Translations under genes and position numbers: made by a program
Notes under the pieces: model-generated
Databases searched by the model: none
The model's input: the letters and a program-made list of their open reading frames with translations, nothing else
What the model was told of the DNA's origin: nothing
Source of the DNA: Asparagopsis taxiformis
Taxonomy: Eukaryota; Rhodophyta; Florideophyceae; Bonnemaisoniales; Bonnemaisoniaceae
Length of the DNA: 64,000 bases
Reading direction: 5' to 3'
Assembly: GCA_030407315.1 (NCBI GenBank)
Contig: JALQPE010002446.1
Coordinates: forward strand, 40,356 to 104,355
In this document: positions 30,901 through 40,649 of the stretch, piece by piece
Position numbering within the stretch: the first letter of the stretch is position 1
How the letters are laid out: every line of letters starts with the position of its first letter

Positions 30901-31802
30901 ATGACAAGTCGCCGCACGCTTCGAATAGCATGTCTACATGGTTATTGTCAGAACGCAGCAATATTCCGACAAAAGTCGGGCGGTTTACGCAAGTCCCTCC
31001 AACGCAACGCTTCTGTAGTTCGCTTAGCTTCAAATTCTCAATGTGCCGAGGAGGGCAGTGATTCCGATACTTTTGCTCTTTCCGAATTGGTGTACATTGA
31101 TGCACCATTCGCGTACGATGCCTTCGTAAACCCCTATAAACCTTCGACTGATGAAAACAAAGCGCGTGCCGTCCTCGCACCTCCCAACCCAACAGCCGAA
31201 CAGACCGGGACATCATTAGACAGAACGCAACGATTATGGTGGAAAACCGACCCAAATCGTAACTACGTCGGTTGGGCAGAGTCTCTTCAATATCTCCGTC
31301 GACAATTCCAACAAAACGTACGTTACACACTTATCTATCTCTTATCAACGCTCCAATTAGACCTGACATCTTTACATTCCCACGCGTAATCACACAGCGA
31401 TTCGACGGCATCCTCGGATTTTCTCAAGGAGCAGTAGTCGCTTCTTTGGTATGCTCGCTCCGTGACAAACCCGACTCAATTCCCGAATTCGCATCTCTAA
31501 AGTTTGCTATACTAATCTCTGGCTTTCCATCTCGTGCTGAGATTCACAAGCCATTATACGAAACTCCAATCCGTCTACCGTCTGTCCACGTTTGGGGTAC
31601 GCAGGATGTTGTAGTACCCCCATACGGCTCCCAGGCATTGATGGAGACGTTTGATCCATCCAATCGCCAATCTGTTGTGCATGATAAGGGCCACCTCGTT
31701 CCGAGTGACGCGGTTTCTCGTGCAAAAATCAGCGACTTTATTCTCCGCATGTCAGATGAAAATTTTGATGACAGTGCTGAAGGGGCACGCGCCGCTCTCT
31801 AG
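30901..31802 (+). CDS. FSH1-family serine hydrolase (one intron)
   Basis: Two exons, 30901-31317 and 31398-31802, joined in phase 0 to 273 residues. The 80-nt intron begins GTACGT and ends CACAG. The protein is an alpha/beta hydrolase of the FSH1/OVCA2 type: LRIACLHGYCQNAAIF at the start, a YIDAP segment, RLWWKTD, then across the junction FQQN and RFDGILGFSQGA. The likely catalytic triad is S148 (GFSQG nucleophile elbow), D209 (VWGTQDVVVPP) and H238 (DKGHLVP). Relatives are small esterases with poorly defined substrates. No targeting peptide is visible, so cytosolic is likely. Confidence 0.9.
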
Positions 31803-32017
31803 GACACTACCTTCTTCGACGTGGCCGAACGAGATTTGGTGTTCTTTGTCGTGCTTTTCGTTGTTCGTTCAGGATTTCCCTGCGCGTGCTTTCTAGTAAT
31901 GCTTCATGTCTATCTTGGTTGGATTGTGTGTGTTGTGTGGGGGTACGTGCTTCATTTTCTCTGTGCAGTTTGTAATTTGGTGTGTGTCAGCGATGGGGCG
32001 ATGTTGTTAGAGCACAT
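31803..32017. other. Intergenic, convergent 3' ends of FSH1 and SAYSvFN genes
   Basis: T/G-rich 3' flank. No gene seen. Confidence 0.35.
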
Positions 32018-32293
32018 TCATGTATGTAGATAGAGGTGGAGTACATACATCGGACGATGGCGAATCTCTGAATCGAATTGTTCGGCACGAAGCTGACCGA
32101 GAATCGGCTCGCAGTTTTTGTTGAAGACAGAATAGGCGGAGAGTCCGTTTCGCCTTTCTCCAAGGTTGAGTAGAATGAGAGCGAAAATCGACAAGATGAC
32201 GAACAGTTGCAAGATAGCTGGGTCTGTTCTGAAAGCTGCAATAGCGATGGCGAGCCACGCTGCGGCGGGAAGCAGGTGATAATAGATGGCCAT
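32018..32293 (-). CDS. SAYSvFN-domain membrane protein (SAYSD1-like)
   Basis: 91 residues from the ATG at 32293; an in-frame ATG at 32341 would add 16. The sequence has a hydrophobic hairpin or span at about 10-43 and then the family hallmark: LGERRNGLSAYSVFNKNCEP with SAYSVFN at 52-58, then GQLRAEQFDSEIR. The name of the family comes from this motif. SAYSD1 proteins are ER-membrane proteins; human SAYSD1 has been linked to quality control of translocon-stalled ribosomes. The short C-terminal end (RHRPMYVLHLYLHT) is less conserved. The start is uncertain and an upstream exon cannot be excluded. Confidence 0.8.
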   Translation of the reverse strand: MAIYYHLLPAAAWLAIAIAAFRTDPAILQLFVILSIFALILLNLGERRNGLSAYSVFNKNCEPILGQLRAEQFDSEIRHRPMYVLHLYLHT

Positions 32294-32890
32294 GAGATTA
32301 GTCGATAACGAACTTTGGTTTAGGTCTGGTGCGGTCCGCATCTTGTGATGAAATATAAAATATCTCCAGTGCCGGAGCGATGGTACGTGGAGCGCTTGCA
32401 GCGTGGTGGGCGCAGAACATGGAGGAATGACGATTGATATGGTAGTCAGCTACCACGTGGACACGTCGTTTTTCAGAAGCGTCTAATTGGTTTAATATTG
32501 ATTGATCAAAAGTGAATAAATTGGTAAAAAAAATTGATGTCGTGCAAGAGAGGCGGCTGAGATGATGATTTATTCTAAATTGAGACTGCGGTAATTTTGT
32601 CATACGCTGTAGCGGAATCCACAGTCAGCACTGTTGCTTCGACTCGGCTACCATCAATCCAATTTTGAGCTGAGCCTTGACAGCTGGACTTCTCATTACG
32701 CTTCCGGCATCGCCAGCCAGCACATCCCTGACTCGTGGCCGGCTCCGCACTTCCTTACCACCGTTAACTTTATTCTGTCAATGCTTGTCTCCCATTCGAC
32801 CTGCAGTACCCAAAGTAATTTCCCTCCATGCAACCAGTTCTGCCTCCTTCAAACCCATCTTCCAATTCCGAATCTTCTCGAAACACCAAC
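32294..32890. promoter_or_regulatory. Divergent region between SAYSvFN and dipeptidase genes
   Basis: About 600 bp between start codons pointing apart. AT-rich near 32345-32355 and 32510-32535. Open frames on both strands here lack recognisable domains. An in-frame ATG for the dipeptidase at 32828 is possible, but its extension is Pro/Ser/Asn-rich and not conserved in the family. Confidence 0.35.
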
Positions 32891-34459
32891 ATGGTGCAGT
32901 CAGCGGCAGAGTCCAATTCTGATGGTCTTAACATGGCTCAACTGCTCAGCGATGTCCGAAAAATGGTCTCAGCGAATGCCGACGTGTACGTCAGTCGGTT
33001 GGCAGAGGCTGTAGCAATTCAATCTGTGTCCATAGACCTGTCCAAACGCAGTGAATGTTTCAAAATGGCAGATTTGCTTCATGATTGGATCGAGCAACTT
33101 GGTGGATCAAGCGAAAAAGTGCTCGTCGGATTTCAGGAGCTTGATGATGGCGAGAAATTTGACCTTCCTCCAGTGATTATGGCACAGTTTGGTGAGAAGA
33201 GTCGTACAAAGCCCACGGTTCTCGTTTATGGTCATTACGATGTGCAGCCAGCTGAGAAGGATGACGGCTGGAGTGCAGATCCATTTCAACTGACTGAAAT
33301 TGATGGCAAATTGTATGGGCGCGGAAGCACCGATGATAAAGGACCGATATTGGCGTGGCTCTGGGCTATTGAAGTGTTCCAAGAATTGAAAATTGAACTG
33401 CCAGTGCATCTCAAGTTTTGCCTGGAAGGAATGGAGGAATCCAATAGTGAATGTCTTGAAGACTTGATCGATCGAGAAATCCTGCGTGGTGGCTTTCTAT
33501 TTGATGTCGATTATGTCGTAGTCACTGATAATTACTGGATTACAACAAGCAAGCCGTGTCTCACCTACGGACTTCGCGGTCTAGCCACGTTCCAATGTGA
33601 GGTGAGTGCAGGTTCACAAACGTTGCATTCGGGTGTGTATGGTGGTTGCATCGCGGAGCCAATGACGGATGTTATTCAGCTACTCGCGAGCGTTTCACGT
33701 GGTGGACACGGCGATATCGCGATTGATGATTGCGGAAAAGCGTCTGCACATGAACTGACTGCTCAAGAAACAGAATTGTATAAGGGAATATCATTCGATA
33801 CGGACAAGTTTCAGAGAGAGGCTGGGGATGTTCCATCGTTAATCGGAGATAATGCGCGAGAGATATTGATGAATCGGTGGAGATATCCTTCATTGTCAAT
33901 CCACGGTATCGAGGGTGGTTACTCTGCGCCCGGTTTCAAAACAGTGATCCCTGGAAGTGCCACTGGGAAGTTTTCAATTCGACTCGTACCTGGGCAAGAT
34001 CCTGAGGCTGTGGAAGCTGCGGTTCGAAGAACTCTGGAGGAACGATTCGTGCAGCTCGAGTCGCCGAATAACTTGTCAATTTCGAGCTCAACTACGAAAC
34101 CATGGCTTGCAGATCCAAAGTGCCCATTGTATCAGGCGGGTGCATCGGCACTGTTGAAGGTATATGGGGTGCGACCGGATTTAACGCGGGAAGGTGGGAG
34201 TATCCCGGTAACTGGTATTTTGCAAGAAAAGTTGGGGGCTGAAACGATGCTTCTACCGCTGGGTGCATCAGACGACGGTGCGCATTCAGAGAATGAGAAA
34301 ATGGGCCGTAAGAACTATCTGAATGGGATACAGGTACTATTTTCATTACTATTGGAAATTGAACGTGTGCACAATGAACGGGACGAATTGCCTAGCGGGA
34401 AAAGGCGCTCGAGAGGTGCTCTAAGTCGACTTAAGGATATTTGGTATGGACTGTCGTGA
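32891..34459 (+). CDS. M20-family cytosolic dipeptidase (CNDP2/carnosinase-like)
   Basis: 522 residues from ATG 32891 (MVQSAAES). A dinuclear metal peptidase that cleaves dipeptides. Metal and catalytic residues are visible: H115 in VYGHYDVQPA, D148 in GRGSTDDKGP as the bridging ligand, E182 and E183 in EGMEESNSE (general base and ligand), an Asp in VVVTDNYW, and a C-terminal His in DDGAHSENEKM. The dimerisation lid domain lies between, starting near LRGLATFQCEVSAG. The overall order fits CNDP2 and fungal Dug1, the latter acting in glutathione breakdown. No targeting sequence, so cytosolic. Single exon. Confidence 0.93.
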   Translation: MVQSAAESNSDGLNMAQLLSDVRKMVSANADVYVSRLAEAVAIQSVSIDLSKRSECFKMADLLHDWIEQLGGSSEKVLVGFQELDDGEKFDLPPVIMAQFGEKSRTKPTVLVYGHYDVQPAEKDDGWSADPFQLTEIDGKLYGRGSTDDKGPILAWLWAIEVFQELKIELPVHLKFCLEGMEESNSECLEDLIDREILRGGFLFDVDYVVVTDNYWITTSKPCLTYGLRGLATFQCEVSAGSQTLHSGVYGGCIAEPMTDVIQLLASVSRGGHGDIAIDDCGKASAHELTAQETELYKGISFDTDKFQREAGDVPSLIGDNAREILMNRWRYPSLSIHGIEGGYSAPGFKTVIPGSATGKFSIRLVPGQDPEAVEAAVRRTLEERFVQLESPNNLSISSSTTKPWLADPKCPLYQAGASALLKVYGVRPDLTREGGSIPVTGILQEKLGAETMLLPLGASDDGAHSENEKMGRKNYLNGIQVLFSLLLEIERVHNERDELPSGKRRSRGALSRLKDIWYGLS

Positions 34460-34907
34460 GATTTTGAGAACAGTATGAATCTGTTATGGCCAATGTACGA
34501 GTAATAATAGGATAATTTGATAGAGGATCTAAACAGCGGCAGTTAATTGTTTCAAGGGCGTCCGTGAAAGCAACCGATGGCTACGAGCAGTCAAGTCGAG
34601 AGAATGTGTGAGATATGCGAACGGTGAAATGACTCTACGCCGATGTATGCGGTGCGGCAATCGAGCAGCGAGCTCGCAGGTGTTGATATTTCATTAGATT
34701 TTAGCAATCGCGACTGTTGATTTCCAGACGGGCATCGACTTAATTTTCCCAATATAATTTGGCTGTATCTCCATAATCTTTCTACAACGCCAGAATTCTT
34801 GCGTCGATGGTCAGCTCCAACATCCACGTTGCCCCACAATCTCCGCTCAAATACCACCAAGCTGTTGTCTGCCGACTCAACCTCGTCCTCATCTTTGTGT
34901 AGTAACC
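34460..34907. other. Intergenic region upstream of ferrochelatase
   Basis: No gene seen. Contains the 3' flank of the dipeptidase gene (a TAATAATAGG stretch near 34502) and the promoter of the ferrochelatase gene, with an AT-rich ccaatataatttgg element at about 34748-34761. Confidence 0.4.
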
Positions 34908-36149
34908 ATGGCATTCATCACTCCAGTTCCCGTCAGCAAAACCGCTTTCACGCCCCGATCCACAACCAGTCCCCTTCGTACATTGCGTGCGCCAACCAGC
35001 CGATGCATCCGAGCAACGGCCGCGGAGCCGATTGCACCTCCGGCAACCCTACAACGTCAGGAAGAGCTTGCGCCCGAAACTTCACCACCCTTCCGTGGTC
35101 GCACCGGAATTCTTCTCGTAAATATCGGTACGCCTGCTTCGTTGGACGTCTCCGATGTGCGCGAATACCTGCGCCAATTTTTGGGAGATCCGCGTGTGGT
35201 CGATCTCAACCCGTTGGTGAAATGGTTTGTGTTGAACCTGTTCATTCTGCCCAAGCGTCCAAAGGAAAGTGCCGAGGCTTATGCTAGTATTTGGGACGAC
35301 GAACGTGGCTCGCCCCTCCTGTTCCACTCGGTTGACCTTGCCGAGAAGCTCACTACCCGTTTGGGCGAGAAGTATGACGTGGCTGTTGGCATGCAGTATG
35401 GCGAGCCCAATGTTTATTCCGTTATGGAAGACTTCAGAGCGCGTGGTGTAGATCGAGTTATCGTCGTGCCGATGTATCCGCAATATGCGTCCTCTTCAAC
35501 AGGAGCTGCCAATGAAATTGTTTACAAGGCTGCCGCACAGGTTTATTCCACTCCCTATTTGCATACCGTACCTGCGTTCTATGACCATCCCGCTTACATT
35601 GATTCCTATGCCAAGATTATTCGCAACGTTATCGGCGACCAGTGCAGCAACTATGATCATTTGATGATGTCGTTCCATGGTGTACCGCAAACACATTGTG
35701 AAAGGACAGATGAAACGGGACTTTTGTGTAACAAGCAGCAGAATTGCTGCGCACAGCTTGTGCAGGCAAACAGAAATTGTTATCGCGCACAGTCATTTGC
35801 ATCGGCGCGCCGCATTGCGGAGGCATGTAACATTCCGGAAGGCAAATATTCCATTGCCTTCCAGTCTCGTCTTTCGGCAGCGGGGCCCGTGTGGATCCAG
35901 CCGTACACTGACTACGAGCTTGTGAATCTGGCAAAGGCGGGCGTGAAGAAATTGGCTGTTGTAGTGCCGTCCTTCACAGTGGATTGTTTGGAAACGCTTG
36001 AAGAGATTGGAATTAGAGGGAAGGAAGACTTTATCGAGGCGGGCGGTGAATCGTTGGATTTGATCCCGTGTTTGAACTCTGATGACACATGGGCTGAAGG
36101 TCTTTTGCAAATCCTAAGGGACTCATGCCCTATGGAAACATTTGACTAA
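34908..36149 (+). CDS. hemH: Ferrochelatase, plastid-targeted, bacterial type with internal Cys cluster
   Basis: 413 residues. Inserts Fe2+ into protoporphyrin IX, the last step of haem synthesis. Residues 1-~55 form a Ser/Thr/Arg/Pro-rich presequence of plastid type. The mature part starts GRTGILLVNIGTPASLDVSDVREYLRQFLGDPRV. The catalytic His is H257 in MSFHGVPQ. Right after it come C264, C274, C280, C281 and C291 (..NCCAQL..NRNCYRAQ..), followed by YSIAFQSRLSAAGPVWIQPYTD and VVPSFTVDCLETLEEIG. This pattern fits a class of bacterial ferrochelatases with internal cysteines, some shown to hold a [2Fe-2S] cluster. It differs from the cyanobacterial/plant type and lacks the C-terminal CAB-like helix. 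The cluster is inferred. Confidence 0.93.
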   Translation: MAFITPVPVSKTAFTPRSTTSPLRTLRAPTSRCIRATAAEPIAPPATLQRQEELAPETSPPFRGRTGILLVNIGTPASLDVSDVREYLRQFLGDPRVVDLNPLVKWFVLNLFILPKRPKESAEAYASIWDDERGSPLLFHSVDLAEKLTTRLGEKYDVAVGMQYGEPNVYSVMEDFRARGVDRVIVVPMYPQYASSSTGAANEIVYKAAAQVYSTPYLHTVPAFYDHPAYIDSYAKIIRNVIGDQCSNYDHLMMSFHGVPQTHCERTDETGLLCNKQQNCCAQLVQANRNCYRAQSFASARRIAEACNIPEGKYSIAFQSRLSAAGPVWIQPYTDYELVNLAKAGVKKLAVVVPSFTVDCLETLEEIGIRGKEDFIEAGGESLDLIPCLNSDDTWAEGLLQILRDSCPMETFD

Positions 36150-36228
36150 CAAAATGACTGAGTAAAAGAGTGTGTGCTGTAATAGTCGTTTGATATCAGA
36201 AAAAAAAACTTGAATCCAGTAGAATCAT

Positions 36229-36561
36229 TTACAATATGGATTGTGACGAATCAGTGTCTTCCGGATGGACGGAGAGCAAACTAACTCGTTCGGCAAGCAC
36301 AGCAGCGCTGCGATGGTCATCATCCTTGAGACCGCACACAGTCACTTGCGCATGACCAGGCACAAGAACAAGGCCGATTCGGTGCGCGCGTTGACTTTTT
36401 GATTTGTTGGATACATCAATGGTGTTGGACAGAATCATGTTGCCCAGATTATCGTAACAGTCTAGTGTTCCCTCCACTACTCTGCCATCGGTCAATTGCA
36501 CCCTGAGTAGCCGTCGTAAATATGAGCGCACCTTTTCAACGTCGGCGCGCGGAGACGCCAT
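36229..36561 (-). CDS. LSm-domain protein, Naa38/LSMD1-like
   Basis: 110 residues from ATG 36561 (MASPRADVEKV); an ATG 18 nt upstream (36579) is possible. A single Sm fold is visible: YLRRLLRVQLTDGRVVEGTLDCYDNLGNMIL (Sm1) and HRIGLVLVPGHAQVTV (Sm2). The DGR..G.L.C.D...N.IL and GLVLVPG forms fit the NatC auxiliary subunit Naa38 better than spliceosomal LSm proteins, which carry an RG motif in Sm2. NatC acetylates nascent protein N-termini at the ribosome. Convergent with the ferrochelatase gene ~80 bp away. Confidence 0.8.
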   Translation of the reverse strand: MASPRADVEKVRSYLRRLLRVQLTDGRVVEGTLDCYDNLGNMILSNTIDVSNKSKSQRAHRIGLVLVPGHAQVTVCGLKDDDHRSAAVLAERVSLLSVHPEDTDSSQSIL

Positions 36562-36744
36562 TGAAATGATTGGGGACAAGCGAAAGAGAGAAGCGGATAT
36601 CCAGCGAAGTTTTGAACTGGGGGGTGTTGGGCGATGCGGGGATCGCTCGCACTGGGAGCTGGCTGGTTGGAGTTTTATCTCTAGTTTCTCACCTTTCTAG
36701 TGTCAGTGTACTTTTCACAAAACAACAGCAATGTCGTGTGATCT

Positions 36745-38298
36745 TTATTGCACTCCGAATGTTATCTTCTGATTCACCGCAACGTTCCTCTTGATCCTAG
36801 CTACACCACTCGACCATCGCACACGAACTCTCTTAATCGTGGTTGCAGCTCCCAATCCGAAATGTACCGTGTCCAGATATGACGGACCACCTGCCTGTGC
36901 ACCGCTTCCCCCAACTCTTCTAACAATCATTCCGTCCTCCAGGAAGACGGTTACAATGGCGTGCAGCGACGTCGCAGCGCGCGTCGGATCGTTCTGCACG
37001 CGAACTAGTAGAAAATTCGTATCCGATGCCATCGGCATCGTGTTCATAAACACATGAAATATACCGCGTAGACTGTCCGTTTCCATGGAGCCTCGACCAA
37101 CTATTAAATCCAAGCGTCCATCCATGTTGTAATCCACCGCGACTGCATGGTCACCCACTTCTTCGGCGCCACCGAGCAAATCCCTCCCGATGCGGAACCT
37201 CTTATCTCCTAGATTGAACAGAATTACATCCGGCCTGTCCCAATACGACAGCATCAGATCAATGAACCCATCGTTGTTATAATCCCCGGCTGTAACGCCC
37301 ATTGTAAAGGTGCCTGTAGGAATACCGGCTTCCCTGGAGACGTCCACAAGAATGCCGTCACGATTCTCGAGCAGAAAATCGGAGAAATCATCATCGATTG
37401 GCAATAGATGTGAAATCAATGTATTGTTGGTGCGTGCAACATAGAGATCGAAATCACCATCGTTGTCGTAATCAATCTCCACGACGGAAGCAATCGATCT
37501 TCCGTGCAGAGGAATGGGATTATTGGGAATAAACTCTGCAGTGGCATCCACGAATTGAAACGGTCCGACCAACTTGTAAATCTGAAAATCACGGAAACTA
37601 ACCACCTCCATACGACCATCACCATCAATGTCAACCACTTCAGCCCTGGATTCCAGCTCATTCTCAATACCGGGCACAGTGCTTAAAGTATACTGTCCAC
37701 CGACATTCCTATAAGCAAATTCCTTCAATTCCGGTGTTTGTGGTGCACCCAGAAAATTAATGAACAAGACATCAGGTCCTCCCGAATTAGCCCTTTTCTG
37801 CTCGCGCGTCTGCAGAGCCAGATCCATGAAGAGCGCCACACGACCTCTGCCCTTCCCCTCTCCGAATCCAAGCTGACTGGTCACATTGGTAATTTCACGC
37901 TGCGGAGTGACCTGAAAAATAAAGGGCGCACGCGGTAAGGAGCCACGCGCACCACCAACTGACACAGCGAATATACGGTTCCTGGACGTGGCTGATCGTT
38001 GCGCAGCAGCTACACCATGTATGTCGGTGAAGAATGTGAATGAACTTTTTTCAAACGTTCCCTGTGCGGTGCCGAAGAACAATTGTAGTGGAGCCGAATT
38101 GTGGTTGGTGAGTATAATATCGTAGATTCCGTCGTTGTCCAGGTCGACTACACAAGGGCCGCCAAATTTGAATTGAGGACCAAATTGCAGCAGTCCTGTT
38201 TCGGTAGTCACATCGCTGAAGGATGGATTGCGGAGTGATTGACTGGTTGTTTCGGCTGCGAATAGAAGAAAGATTGCGAGGAGGAATTGAACAACCAT
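36745..38298 (-). CDS. Secreted FG-GAP/VCBS repeat protein with ASPIC/UnbV C-terminal domain (copy 1)
   Basis: 517 residues. A signal peptide (MVVQFLLAIFLLFAAETTSQS) starts the protein. At least five Ca2+-loop-like FG-GAP repeats follow: DLDNDGIYD (52-60), DIDGDGRMEV, DYDNDGDFDLY, DYNNDGFIDLM and DYNMDGRLDLI, consistent with a beta-propeller. The C-terminal ~90 residues match the ASPIC/UnbV module found in CRTAC1-like proteins (SLHAIVTVFLEDG.. VGGSGAQAGGPSYLDTVHFGLG.. VRVRWSSG). Secreted or cell-wall adhesion-type role inferred; no enzyme activity is expected. A paralogue of nearly the same length lies directly upstream in the same orientation, so this is a tandem duplication. Confidence 0.88.
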   Translation of the reverse strand: MVVQFLLAIFLLFAAETTSQSLRNPSFSDVTTETGLLQFGPQFKFGGPCVVDLDNDGIYDIILTNHNSAPLQLFFGTAQGTFEKSSFTFFTDIHGVAAAQRSATSRNRIFAVSVGGARGSLPRAPFIFQVTPQREITNVTSQLGFGEGKGRGRVALFMDLALQTREQKRANSGGPDVLFINFLGAPQTPELKEFAYRNVGGQYTLSTVPGIENELESRAEVVDIDGDGRMEVVSFRDFQIYKLVGPFQFVDATAEFIPNNPIPLHGRSIASVVEIDYDNDGDFDLYVARTNNTLISHLLPIDDDFSDFLLENRDGILVDVSREAGIPTGTFTMGVTAGDYNNDGFIDLMLSYWDRPDVILFNLGDKRFRIGRDLLGGAEEVGDHAVAVDYNMDGRLDLIVGRGSMETDSLRGIFHVFMNTMPMASDTNFLLVRVQNDPTRAATSLHAIVTVFLEDGMIVRRVGGSGAQAGGPSYLDTVHFGLGAATTIKRVRVRWSSGVARIKRNVAVNQKITFGVQ

Positions 38299-38673
38299 TT
38301 CAGGGCGGTAGCGCTATTGATGGTCAGGAGGAGAAGTGCTGAGTGTGCTGTAGGTCACGATGTGCGGGTTCGGAGGGCGCTCGGAGTCGTCCATTTGTTG
38401 TTTCAGGTGACGAGGACCGAGTTATGGACAGGCCGTTGATAGGGCTGGCAGTTGTCACTAAGCAATCTGGTGATGTCATATCACATGGCGATGTGACATG
38501 TCGGCCTTGGGAAGTCGCGCATATTTTTATGAATGAGTCGTAAGAGAGATTTGTTTTTGTATCCAAGTTTTCGCTGGTCGCTACGTGGTGATTGCACATC
38601 GCATCAAACTTTTGACTGTCATCAAGTACGCTACGTGTCGTTATGGTACAGCACGACATGACGCTTGATCTGT
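38299..38673. other. Spacer between the tandem FG-GAP genes
   Basis: 375 bp holding the promoter of copy 1 and the 3' flank of copy 2. No gene seen. Confidence 0.4.
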
Positions 38674-40218
38674 TCACTCAACTCCAAACGTGATCTTCTG
38701 ATTGACAGCAACGTCAGTCATACTTCTCTGAACGCCACTACTCCATCGCACACGCACTCTTCGAATCCGCTGTGCCCCTCCAATTCCGAAATGCACAGTA
38801 TCTAGATACGACGGCCCGCCAGCCTGTGAACCGCTCCCACCCACACGTCTCATGTATCTCTTCTGACCCACGAAAACAATAACAACTGCGTGCAAGGAAG
38901 TGGATAAACGACGTGGGTCGTTTAAAACTCTCACAAGTAAATATCCAGAATCAGCCCGTCTCGTCATCACGTTTCGGAACAGATGATACGTGCCAGTGAA
39001 TCCTTCCTGTGATCCACGCCCGGCCACCAAGTCCAGTCGTCCGTCCATGTCGTAGTCAACTGCAACAGCGTGGTCGCCGATATCGTCTGCTAGTCGGGGA
39101 AGAAGCGTTCGAACAGTTGTGAACGTGCGATCACCATTGTTGAGAAGTATTATGTCGCGCGAATTCCATATCGATAGCATCAGATCTATGTTTCCATCGT
39201 TGTTGAAATCGCCAGCTGTAACGCCCATCGACAGTGTACCTCTTGGAATACCAGCGCTTCTTGTCACGTCGACCAGTGTTCCGTTTCGGTTTTCAAGAAG
39301 TACATCGGAGAAATCGTCGTTAGGGATTTGTGGAATTCTTGATATGAATGTGTTGTTCGTCCGAGCAACATATATATCAAAGTCGCCATCATTATCAAAG
39401 TCCACTTCCACCACAGAAGCAACAGACCTTCCATTGAGAGGAACTGGAGTACCTTGAACCAAATCTGCCGTGGCGTCCACAAATCGAAATGGTCCGACAA
39501 GCTTGTATATCTGAAAATCACGGAAACTGATCACTTCCATTCTGCCATCACCATCGATATCAGCAACTTCAGCACGTGTCTCTCTCTCATCTTCAATGAC
39601 AGGTACTCTTCTAAACGAATATCTTCCCCTAACATTGCGATACGCGAAATCCTGTAATCCGGACGTGGGTTCGCCTAGAAAATTGACGAAGAGAACATCG
39701 GGTCCTCCGAGATTCATACGTCTCTCCGAACGAGACTGAAGAGCAAGATCCATAAAGATCGCCACGCGACCTCTACCCCTGCCGCGTCCAAATCCAAGTC
39801 GATTCGTCACTTCGACAATGGTCCTATTCGGTGATATTTCATATATGAACGGAGGACGCGGCATGGAACCTCTGGCACCACCCACAGACACGGCTATTAA
39901 TCTCTGACGGGAAACGGCCGTTCTCTGTGCCACAGCTACACCATGGATGTCTATTTTCAATGTGAAATTGGCCTGCACGAATGTACCGCGTGGCGTTCCA
40001 TAGAAGATCTGCAGAGGAGCTGAGGCGTGGTAGGTGAGAATAAGATCATAGATACCGTCATTGTCTATGTCGGCTACGCAGGGACCACCGAATTTATTGC
40101 GCCGACCTGGCTGGATTAATCCAGCCGCAGTGGTTACATCACGGAAGGAGGGTTGGCGGATCGGTTGCGAAACGGTGAGCGTTAACAACGTCAAGAAGAT
40201 GATGCGTGTTGATTGCAT
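38674..40218 (-). CDS. Secreted FG-GAP/VCBS repeat protein with ASPIC/UnbV C-terminal domain (copy 2)
   Basis: 514 residues, paralogous to the neighbour at 36745-38298 along its whole length. Signal peptide MQSTRIIFLTLLTLTVSQ. The FG-GAP loops are DIDNDGIYDLI, DIDGDGRMEVIS, DFDNDGDFDIY, DFNNDGNIDLM and DYDMDGRLDLV. The ASPIC/UnbV end is SLHAVVIVFVG.. RVGGSGSQAGGPSYLDTVHFGIGG.. VRVRWSSG. Conserved blocks (ISFRDFQIYKLVGPF.FVDATA, ARTNNT, FGVE/Q end) are shared with copy 1, while loops differ, so the duplication is not recent. A TATA box lies ~65 nt upstream of the start. Confidence 0.88.
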   Translation of the reverse strand: MQSTRIIFLTLLTLTVSQPIRQPSFRDVTTAAGLIQPGRRNKFGGPCVADIDNDGIYDLILTYHASAPLQIFYGTPRGTFVQANFTLKIDIHGVAVAQRTAVSRQRLIAVSVGGARGSMPRPPFIYEISPNRTIVEVTNRLGFGRGRGRGRVAIFMDLALQSRSERRMNLGGPDVLFVNFLGEPTSGLQDFAYRNVRGRYSFRRVPVIEDERETRAEVADIDGDGRMEVISFRDFQIYKLVGPFRFVDATADLVQGTPVPLNGRSVASVVEVDFDNDGDFDIYVARTNNTFISRIPQIPNDDFSDVLLENRNGTLVDVTRSAGIPRGTLSMGVTAGDFNNDGNIDLMLSIWNSRDIILLNNGDRTFTTVRTLLPRLADDIGDHAVAVDYDMDGRLDLVAGRGSQEGFTGTYHLFRNVMTRRADSGYLLVRVLNDPRRLSTSLHAVVIVFVGQKRYMRRVGGSGSQAGGPSYLDTVHFGIGGAQRIRRVRVRWSSGVQRSMTDVAVNQKITFGVE

Positions 40219-40278
40219 TGTGATTGTCGTCTGAGTTTTGTGGATTGGCGGGAGGGGCTGGGCTTGGGCTTGACGGAC

Positions 40279-40288
40279 GTTTTATATG
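40279..40288 (-). promoter_or_regulatory. TATA box of FG-GAP copy 2
   Basis: Minus strand reads catataaaac, about 65 nt upstream of the ATG at 40218. Confidence 0.5.
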
Positions 40289-40649
40289 TTTCTGTTTTAA
40301 ACACATTGTGTTGCGATGGAAAAAGTTGCCCGGCAGATTTTATCGATTGATGACAGTGTCGGGTATCAAAGGTGTTTACTATGATCTGAAGAAAGAGGAA
40401 TAAGGCAATGTACCAGCAAGATGGATAATGGCGGATTTGTAAAATAACAAGTTATCAACCTCAGGCAAGATTGATGATTTCCGCGCTGCGCGAGGACACG
40501 TTTGGATTTGGTTTCGATATTGAATTCTCGTCATGAGTAGAAATGACGGATCAAGGGTAAGCAAGGTAAACGATACACCAGCTTGACGAAACTGGAATGA
40601 TTGCACTGTACTGGTGTAAACAATTCCAATCTTTCAATCGCTACTTTGT
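40289..40649. other. Intergenic, upstream of FG-GAP copy 2 and 3' of the CRTISO-like gene
   Basis: No supported gene; only short frames without recognisable features. Confidence 0.4.
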
